Origin: an uncultured Phycisphaerales bacterium
GTDB lineage: Bacteria > Planctomycetota > Phycisphaerae > Phycisphaerales > SM1A02
Length of the DNA stretch: 48,919 nucleotides
Assembly (NCBI GenBank): GCA_949373145.1
Contig: CASICI010000039.1
Coordinates: forward strand, 1 to 48,919
Reading direction: 5' to 3'
Shown here one piece after another: positions 42,707 to 48,919 of the stretch. The position numbers and the translations under genes are program-made. Every line of letters begins with the position of its first letter. Positions within the stretch are counted from its first letter, which is position 1. The notes under the pieces were generated by a model. It searched no databases. It saw only the letters and a list, made by a program, of their open reading frames with translations, and was not told the origin of the DNA.

Positions 42707-44746
42707 ATGAACACTCTGGTCACCGCGCTCATCGTCTTTCTGGTTTCCTTCGTCGGCACCCAGTCCGAGGCGGAACGACCTCCGAACATCATTCTGGTCA
42801 TGGCCGACGACCTTGGTGTGGCTGAACTGGGGTGCACCGGTTCGACGACGATCCGCACGCCCAACATCGATGCGCTGCGTGCGAAGGGCATGTTGTTCAC
42901 CAACGCGTATTCCGGAAGCACCGTATGCGCGCCGAGCCGATGCACGCTGCTGACCGGTCTTCACACCGGGCACGCTCAGGTCCGTGACAACTACGAACAG
43001 AAAAATCATTCGGGACGCCCTGATGCGGAAGGGACGGAGCGGCTCGATGCCTGGGTCACGCCGCCCTCTCCCGAGGGCCGCTGGGGCGGGCAGCTCGCAC
43101 TCGCCGAGAACACCGAAACGCTTGCGCGGGTCCTTCATCGCGAGGGCTACGCGACGTGTGGCCTTGGAAAGTGGGGGCTGGGCGGTCCGGGTTCGAAGGG
43201 ACACCCCAATGAACAGGGCTTCGACCATTGGTTCGGTTATCTCTGTCAACGCAACGCACACAACTACTATCCGACGCATCTCGATCGCAATGGACGAAGA
43301 GTCGATCTCGAGGGCAACGATCGCGGGTTGACCGGTGATCAATACGCGACGGATCTGATGGCGGACGAAGCGGTGGCGTTCGTGCGAGCGCACGCGGACG
43401 AACCCTTCTTTCTCTACTACGCCACCCCGGTTCCGCATCTGGCACTGCAGGTTCCCGATGATTCACTCGCCGACTATCAGGGGATCTGGGACGACCCGCC
43501 CTACGAAGGTGGGCAGGGTTATCTTCCGCATCCCGAGCCGCGTGCCGCCTACGCCGCGATGGTCACCCGATTCGACCGCGACATGGGACGTCTCTTCGAC
43601 ACGCTCGACGAGCTCGGACTCGCCGATGAGACGATCATCCTGGTCACTTCGGACAACGGTTCGACCTTCGATCTCGGGGGATACGACCCCGAGTTCTTCG
43701 ACGGCACCGGTGGACTTCGCGGGGCGAAGACCTGGTTGCATGAGGGTGGTGTGCGCGTGCCTCTGATGGTCGCCTGGCCGGGACGAATCGACCCGGGGTC
43801 GAGCAGCGACCTTCCCGTCGCCAACTGGGACTTCTTTCCGACCCTGATCTCGATGGCGGGTGCAACGACCACCGCGCCGCTGGACGGCATCGACTTCTCA
43901 CCGGTTCTGCTCGATGAAGGCGACGCACCGGACCGCGAAGGTCTGTACTGGGAATACCATTCGCGAGGCGGCATGCAGGCGGCCCGACTCGGTGACTGGA
44001 AGGGATTGCGCGTCGAGGCGCATGGTGCCCCCGAAGCGCCCCTCCAGCTCTTCGATCTGAAGAACGACCCGAACGAGACCACGGACCTCGCCGCATCGCA
44101 CCCCGAGATCGTCGCACGGATCGACGCCTTCATGGCGAAGTCACGAACCACCTCGGACATTCCCCGCTGGAACTTCGATGCGGATGAACGCGCCGCGGTG
44201 AAAGCAGGGGTCTCGACTCGACGTCTGTGGACCGGTGCCGGAGGTGATCTCGTCTTCGCGAATCCGGAGAACTGGACGGGGACCGGTGCGATCGATCTTT
44301 CGGGACTGAGTGACGTCTACGTCATCGATGATCCGACGCTGGTTCTCGGTGGCACGTCCGGAGTGCCACGAATCATGTTGTCAGGAGGCAGGATCGAACT
44401 CGATGCCGGCATTCTTTCCGGCGTGAAAGCGGGCGTGTCCGGAGGGACCATCATCGTGCGCGGGGGGCAATTGGATCGTCAGTTCCTCTCCGGAACGCAG
44501 GTCACGCTCTCCGGGTCCGGGGTTCTGCGGCTTCGTGGCGGTGCCGAGCCGATCAATCGGTCGACCGTCGCGATCCTCGGTCATGACGCACGGATCGAAT
44601 TCCTCGCGGAGACTCCCGAGGAGGTCGTTCGAAAGCACCTTCGCAAGATCACCGTCGAGGGTCGCCCCGCGGTCGAGGGGACGAACGTCTCGTTGGTCCC
44701 TGACGGAAAAGGATGTGTCCTGACGGTCCGGACGGAGGACTCCTGA
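42707..44746 (+). CDS. Exported arylsulfatase with an added C-terminal strand-repeat domain
   Basis: 679 residues. Signal peptide (TALIVFLVSFVGTQS), then MADDLGVAELG and Cys74 in CAPSRCTLLTG (formylglycine site), GLGKWGLGGPGS, and DNGSTFDLGG. The sulfatase part ends near residue 480. The remaining 190 residues are an unusual extension of short glycine-rich beta strands (VLGGTSGVPRIMLSGG, GVSGGTIIVRGGQLDRQ), resembling a beta-helix or planctomycete passenger repeat. It could attach the enzyme to the surface or to polysaccharide. TGATG overlap couples it to the next sulfatase. Confidence 0.9.
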   Translation: MNTLVTALIVFLVSFVGTQSEAERPPNIILVMADDLGVAELGCTGSTTIRTPNIDALRAKGMLFTNAYSGSTVCAPSRCTLLTGLHTGHAQVRDNYEQKNHSGRPDAEGTERLDAWVTPPSPEGRWGGQLALAENTETLARVLHREGYATCGLGKWGLGGPGSKGHPNEQGFDHWFGYLCQRNAHNYYPTHLDRNGRRVDLEGNDRGLTGDQYATDLMADEAVAFVRAHADEPFFLYYATPVPHLALQVPDDSLADYQGIWDDPPYEGGQGYLPHPEPRAAYAAMVTRFDRDMGRLFDTLDELGLADETIILVTSDNGSTFDLGGYDPEFFDGTGGLRGAKTWLHEGGVRVPLMVAWPGRIDPGSSSDLPVANWDFFPTLISMAGATTTAPLDGIDFSPVLLDEGDAPDREGLYWEYHSRGGMQAARLGDWKGLRVEAHGAPEAPLQLFDLKNDPNETTDLAASHPEIVARIDAFMAKSRTTSDIPRWNFDADERAAVKAGVSTRRLWTGAGGDLVFANPENWTGTGAIDLSGLSDVYVIDDPTLVLGGTSGVPRIMLSGGRIELDAGILSGVKAGVSGGTIIVRGGQLDRQFLSGTQVTLSGSGVLRLRGGAEPINRSTVAILGHDARIEFLAETPEEVVRKHLRKITVEGRPAVEGTNVSLVPDGKGCVLTVRTEDS

Positions 44747-46251
44747 TGCTGTCCGCCGTGATTCTCCTCACGACCCTCTTTCTGAACACGTCCGCCGAGC
44801 AACCCAACGTCGTCATCGTTCTGGTGGATGACCTTGGATGGCAGGACACCTCGGTCCCGTTTCACGACGAGCGCACTCCGTTCAACGATCGATACCACAC
44901 GCCCAACATGGAACGTCTGGCTCGAGAAGGCGCGCTCTTCACCGATGGGTACGCCTCCGCTCCGGTGTGCACGCCCACACGCGCGAGTCTCTTGACGGGT
45001 CGCTCACCCGCTCGAAACCGAATCACCTACTGGACCTTCGATCGGAACACCGACACCACGCGACAGAACCCGGTTCTCGAAGCACCCGCCTGGAACGTCA
45101 ACGGCTTGCAGCCCGGGGTGCCGTTGTTGCCTGAACTGCTCCGTTCCGAGGGGTATCGAACGATCCATGCAGGCAAGGCGCACTGGGGTGCCCACGACAC
45201 CGCCGGATCCGATCCGCGGGCGCTCGGCTTCGACGTGAACATCGCCGGCCATGCCTCGGGTGCCCCCGGGTCCTATCTCGGAACGCACCGATTCATGAAC
45301 TCCAAGAGCCGCGAGGATTTTTCGCGAACGTCGAAGTGGGACGTTCCGGGACTCGAACCGTTTCATGACCGTGAGATCTATCTCACCGAGGCGCTCCAGC
45401 AGCGAGCGGTGGAAGCCATCGATCGCGCGTGTTCGGATGACGTGCCCTTCTTCCTGCACTTCGCACCCTACGCGGTGCACACGCCCATCATGGCGAACGT
45501 CCGTCACCTCGACCGTTACGACGGGCTCCATCCAAGGGAAGCCGCCTACGCGACGATGATCGAATCGGTGGATGTCGCCCTCGGTGGCATTCTCGACGCG
45601 CTCGATCGAAACGAAATCACGAAGGACACCATCGTCTTCTTCACCAGTGACAACGGGGGATTGTCCGCTCACGCCAGAGGTGGGACCGCTCATCGGCACA
45701 ATGCCCCATTGAGAAGTGGAAAGGGGTCCGCCTACGAAGGGGGGGTCCGTGTTCCCTGGATCGTGCGTTGGCCGGGGGTCGCCGAGCCCGGCGCACGGCA
45801 CGAAGATGTCGTGGTCACCCAGGATCTCTTTCCCACGATCCTCTCGGCGGCTTCGGTCGAATCACCTCGGCACCACTTCATCGACGGTGTCGACATCCGT
45901 CCCATGCTGAAGGGCGATTCTTCCGAGCGGACGGTGCTTTTTCATCAGCCGCACACCTGGGGCGCGAGTGGTCCGGGAATCGAGCCCTTCAGTGCGATTC
46001 GAAGCGGCTCCTGGAAACTCATCTTCTTTCATGGTGATCTTCGTTTCGAGCTCTACGATCTCGATTCAGATCCCGGGGAGACCACCGATCTCGCGTCTCG
46101 TGAGCCCGAAAGACTGGAACGCATGCGTGCTCGATTGCAGCAGGAGCTGAGATCTCAGCAGGCACAGCTCTCGATTGACAGGTCGAGCGGGCTCCCGGTG
46201 GTTCTGCCCGCTATCATTCGATCTGAAACCCACTCAGGAGACGATTCATGA
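44746..46251 (+). CDS. Exported arylsulfatase A-like sulfatase
   Basis: 501 residues from the ATG at 44746, with GGAGGA 8 bases upstream and a TGATG overlap to the previous sulfatase. Signal peptide MLSAVILLTTLFLNTSA. LVDDLGWQD supplies metal ligands; Cys75 in CTPTRASLLTG is the formylglycine residue, with Thr in place of the usual Ser of the CxSxR motif, a form common in planctomycete sulfatases. HAGKAHWGAHD is the second signature, and FFTSDNGG carries the final metal ligands. Its stop overlaps the YceI gene start. Substrate unknown, likely a sulfated polysaccharide acted on with its partner. Confidence 0.93.
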   Translation: MLSAVILLTTLFLNTSAEQPNVVIVLVDDLGWQDTSVPFHDERTPFNDRYHTPNMERLAREGALFTDGYASAPVCTPTRASLLTGRSPARNRITYWTFDRNTDTTRQNPVLEAPAWNVNGLQPGVPLLPELLRSEGYRTIHAGKAHWGAHDTAGSDPRALGFDVNIAGHASGAPGSYLGTHRFMNSKSREDFSRTSKWDVPGLEPFHDREIYLTEALQQRAVEAIDRACSDDVPFFLHFAPYAVHTPIMANVRHLDRYDGLHPREAAYATMIESVDVALGGILDALDRNEITKDTIVFFTSDNGGLSAHARGGTAHRHNAPLRSGKGSAYEGGVRVPWIVRWPGVAEPGARHEDVVVTQDLFPTILSAASVESPRHHFIDGVDIRPMLKGDSSERTVLFHQPHTWGASGPGIEPFSAIRSGSWKLIFFHGDLRFELYDLDSDPGETTDLASREPERLERMRARLQQELRSQQAQLSIDRSSGLPVVLPAIIRSETHSGDDS

Positions 46252-46883
46252 TGCCTTCCACCGCCCGGCTTCCCCTCATCATCCTCAGCCTCTGCGCCGC
46301 GATCACGGCGATCACCTCGATCGCAGCCGGTCCGCGCCCGCTTTCCATCCAGGATGAGGGCGAGGCGATGACCTTCACGCTCGACCCGGTGCACTGCATG
46401 GCGAACTTTCGGGTGCAACACATGGGTGCCGGAATGTTCTGGGGCCGATTCAATGCCGTGTCCGGAAGCATGGAGACGACCGAGGAAGGTCGCGTGCCTC
46501 GTGCGTTCGATGTGTCGATCGATGTCGATTCGATCGACACCGGAACCGAAAAACTCGACCGCACCCTGATGAGCCCCAACTTCTTCGACGAGAAGGAGTT
46601 TTCGACCATCACCTTCAAGTCGACCTCGGTGAAACCCGTCGAGGGTCGCGACGGCGTCTACGCCGTCTCCGGAGACCTCACCCTTCTCGGTACCACCAAG
46701 CCGATCGAATCCACCATCGAACTGACCGGGGTGAACGGAAATCCCGTCATGAAGAAGGCCGGCTACGAGGCCATCTTCACCATCAAGCGATCCGACTTCG
46801 GCATGACCTGGGGCGTCGACAACGGTGCACTCGGCGATGACGTCCGCCTCGTGGTCGGACTCGAAGGCGATTGGTCTGCCTGA
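46248..46883 (+). CDS. YceI-family exported lipid-binding barrel protein
   Basis: 211 residues with a signal peptide (about 1-28). The YceI barrel is shown by FTLDPVHCMANFRVQHMGAG near the start, TGTEKLDRTLMSPNFFDEKEFSTITFKSTSV, and GYEAIFTIKRSDFGMTWGVDNGALGDDVRL at the end. The family folds like a lipocalin and binds isoprenoid-type lipids; some members are linked to alkaline stress. Its start overlaps the sulfatase stop (ATGA), so it belongs to the sulfatase transcript, though no functional tie is known. Confidence 0.93.
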   Translation: MMPSTARLPLIILSLCAAITAITSIAAGPRPLSIQDEGEAMTFTLDPVHCMANFRVQHMGAGMFWGRFNAVSGSMETTEEGRVPRAFDVSIDVDSIDTGTEKLDRTLMSPNFFDEKEFSTITFKSTSVKPVEGRDGVYAVSGDLTLLGTTKPIESTIELTGVNGNPVMKKAGYEAIFTIKRSDFGMTWGVDNGALGDDVRLVVGLEGDWSA

Positions 46884-46912
46884 ACATCTCTTTCCGGTGA
46901 TGGAGTCGCTCG

Positions 46913-48466
46913 ATGTTGAAGATGATTCTCCTCTCTTTCGTTCTCCCACTTTTCACTGGTGCGGGCGTTCTCGCGTTCGGATGGCTGTGTCCACCGTTGC
47001 GGAAGGTTCGTTGGATCGCCTCCTGTGCGTTCGGTGTCGCGCTCGCCTGTGCGTTCGTCCTCGCGTACTTCGGTGAGATGGGCTACATCATCCCGACCGT
47101 TCCACCGCTTCGCAGCGAAGGTTGGCTGATCGTTCTGGGTCTCTTCTGTCTTCCGCTCGCGGTCGTGCTCGCGTTCACCGAGGACAAGGACCATCCATGG
47201 ATTGAAACCACTGGTCTCGTTCTCGGCCTGGGGATCGCGCTGCTTCCCGCCGTGTTCGCCGCCGACAAGTCGGTGTTCGATGGTTCGGCCAAGCCGCTCT
47301 TTCCCGACATGGGCGCGCTGGCCCACGGCGCGCTCGCCATCGAGATCGCCCTGGCTCTGATTCTTCTGGTGCGACTTTCCGCCGTGCGTGTCGGGCCGAC
47401 GATTCCGTGTGCCCTCGCCTTCGCCTTTCTGGGCGGCGCCGCACTGTCCATGGCGTCCGGTTGGATCTCCCTGACGATCCTCTTCGGAGTGCTCTCCGCG
47501 GTCAGCGCGACCGGTGGACTCTTCTCCAAATTCTCCGGTCTGCCTTCGATCGGCCGTGGGGGCGCGAGTGTCGCGGCGGTCCTCCTGATCCTTCTCTGCA
47601 CCGCCTGCTGGTACAAGACCACCGCACCCGACGATCTGCACTGGTGGTACTGGGTCCTGGTGGTGGTCTCGCCGTTCCTTCTGGTGCCGCTCGAAAACCG
47701 TCTGCTCGCCAAACTGCCTGATGCCGCCGCCTTCTGGCTGCGCATGGTGGTGGTCGCGATTCCAGTGGTCTACGTCATCATCAAGGTGCTTCCGATGATC
47801 ACCGGCGACGGCAGTTCCGATTCCACCGACGAGATGGATCGAGATGATGCAGATGTATCAGTAGGCTCGACGACGATCCATTCAGTCCTGATCGTCGTCC
47901 GACTTTCCGAGGACCGAGGCTGCCATCGAGCCGAGCAGTGTCCCCGAGACACCTTCCTCGACCACGACATGGTCGGCACCCGCTTTTTCGAACTGGTCGT
48001 GGAACTTCTTGAATCGTGCTCTGGCACAGATCAGGATGTCGGGTGCGATGATGCGGGCCTGTTCGATCGTGGCCACGGCCGCATGCGGATCGGGAACCGT
48101 CACGATCAAGGCGCGCGCCGAGGCGAGATGCGCGTGTTCGAGGATCTCACGCTGGGCGCTGTTTCCCAGGTCGGCCCGTGCGCCAAGCTGTTTCGCATTC
48201 TCGACCAGGGTTCTGTTGAGATCGATCACATAGGTCTGGATGCCCACGAGGTGCATCATCCTCGCGGCTTCCTCGCCCGAAGGGCCGAAGCCCGCGATCA
48301 CGACGTGGTCGAAGGGCGTGTCGAGTTCCTCGGGATCGACCTTCACACGATTTCGCAGCACTCCGATCTTCTTGAGCGTGTCCTCGAAGTGAATGCCGAA
48401 TCGTCCGGACACCGCGATCAGTCCCGGCGTGAACACCAGACTCAGGACGGTCGCGGAGACCAGTAG
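46913..48466 (+). CDS. Multi-spanning membrane protein of unknown function; C-terminal third probably a read-through artefact
   Basis: The first 300 residues (to about 47810) have about nine transmembrane segments and no family I recognise; the start MLKMILLSFVLPLFTGAGVLAFGW is 29 bases after the YceI stop. After an acidic stretch (STDEMDRDDADV) the frame continues 200 residues further across the antisense strand of the Kef-type antiporter gene, with unlike composition. A one-base shift near 47800-47850 would give a stop at 47845-47864, just before the convergent gene ends at 47882. I take 46913 to about 47864 as the real gene. Confidence 0.6.
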   Translation: MLKMILLSFVLPLFTGAGVLAFGWLCPPLRKVRWIASCAFGVALACAFVLAYFGEMGYIIPTVPPLRSEGWLIVLGLFCLPLAVVLAFTEDKDHPWIETTGLVLGLGIALLPAVFAADKSVFDGSAKPLFPDMGALAHGALAIEIALALILLVRLSAVRVGPTIPCALAFAFLGGAALSMASGWISLTILFGVLSAVSATGGLFSKFSGLPSIGRGGASVAAVLLILLCTACWYKTTAPDDLHWWYWVLVVVSPFLLVPLENRLLAKLPDAAAFWLRMVVVAIPVVYVIIKVLPMITGDGSSDSTDEMDRDDADVSVGSTTIHSVLIVVRLSEDRGCHRAEQCPRDTFLDHDMVGTRFFELVVELLESCSGTDQDVGCDDAGLFDRGHGRMRIGNRHDQGARRGEMRVFEDLTLGAVSQVGPCAKLFRILDQGSVEIDHIGLDAHEVHHPRGFLARRAEARDHDVVEGRVEFLGIDLHTISQHSDLLERVLEVNAESSGHRDQSRREHQTQDGRGDQ

Positions 48467-48919
48467 CCTGAAAACCCTCGTAGTTCAGCAGTCCCCGGGC
48501 GAACGCGATCGATCCGATCACGAAGGAGAACTCACCGATCTGCGCGATGCACAGCCCCGAGCGCACGCCCTGCCGGACCCTGCCTCCGCTCAGCACCACG
48601 ATCGATGACACGATGATCGATTTTCCGAGGATCCCGAGCACCGTGAAGAGCAGGACTTCCGACCAGTTGCCATCGCTCAGCAGCCATTCGACGTCGACCA
48701 GAAGTCCGACGGACGCGAAAAAGAGCGTGAGGAACACCGCCTTGAGTGCCTGGACGTCCGCCCGCAACTGCCGGGCGAAATCGGTTCGTGCGAGAATGAT
48801 GCCCGCGACGAACGCGCCCAGTTCCGCGGAGAGTCCTATGGTGTGGCTTCCCCATGCCGCGGTCAGCGCGGTGGTGAGTGCGATGATCACCGGAAAGTCC
48901 CGGTTCCTTCGAAAGATCT
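47882..48919 (-). CDS. Kef-type K+/H+ antiporter (CPA2) with RCK domain, frameshifted and 5' truncated by window end
   Basis: Read from the window edge, the frame is open and shows the antiporter membrane core: GLSAELGAFVAGIILARTDF, FLTLFFASVGLLVDVEW, GLCIAQIGEFSFVIG. At GGTTTT (about 48470) the frame is lost; dropping one T continues with RLLVSATVLSLVFTPGLIAV and the rest. The C-terminus is a TrkA-N/RCK domain with VVIAGFGPSGEEAARMM (Rossmann glycine motif) and IDLNRTLVE, which senses nucleotides and gates transport. Potassium or sodium/proton exchange in the inner membrane. The N-terminal part lies beyond the window. Confidence 0.85.

Overview
The window looks like the chromosome of a high-GC planctomycete, most likely of the Phycisphaerae type. 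The evidence is family content: a DUF1549/DUF1553 protein next to a DUF1501 protein, an exosortase, three exported sulfatases, and a secreted protein with a dockerin-like DLNxDGxVDGADL repeat. There are no rRNA or tRNA genes, insertion sequences, phage genes or CRISPR arrays that I can see. Genes are packed tightly (no gap over about 230 bases between called genes), often with ATGA, GTGA or TGATG overlaps that imply operons.

Layout. 1-780: tail of an unknown gene overlapping queC (queuosine/7-deazaguanine synthesis). 808-4863 (minus): a secreted dockerin-like protein and gyrB. 5090-6028: an exported amidase and a small membrane protein. 6049-14779 (minus): a long collinear run, read from 14779 downward: Cys-rich exported protein, CzcC/TolC-like outer-membrane factor (fragmented), HlyD adaptor, MacB/LolD-type ATPase, two FtsX-type permeases, a lipoprotein ending in (Asp-His)12, then xylulokinase. 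I read the first seven as a possible metal-linked tripartite ABC efflux operon; this is the most unusual system here. 14894-19533: sodium/solute symporter overlapping a beta-mannosidase. 19635-21499: an OlsF-like bifunctional acyltransferase (ornithine-lipid type) split by a frameshift. 21603-28026: DUF1549/DUF1553 protein with an inserted CBM6-like sandwich, DUF1501 protein, exosortase. 28037-33991: SixA-like phosphatase, SYLF lipoprotein, RNase D, a split RsmB-like rRNA methyltransferase with its lipoprotein partner, a coupled TerB-like plus DUF4145/HEPN pair, and a Nudix hydrolase. 34102-35583: sulfatase. 35605-42639: divergent aromatic-type efflux system (HlyD and YtcA on minus; outer-membrane factor, FUSC transporter and an FAD aromatic monooxygenase on plus). 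42707-46883: two coupled sulfatases and a YceI protein. 46913-end: a multi-spanning membrane protein convergent with a Kef-type antiporter that is frameshifted and runs off the window.

At least seven well-supported single-base frame changes hit otherwise well-conserved genes (TolC-like gene four times, OlsF-like, RsmB-like, Kef-type), several of them at short homopolymers; two more are suspected (RNase D 5' end, 3' end of the 46913 gene). Residual indel errors in the assembly are the simplest explanation, so the broken genes should be read as probably intact in the organism. All functional calls are from reading motifs by eye; no database search was run.
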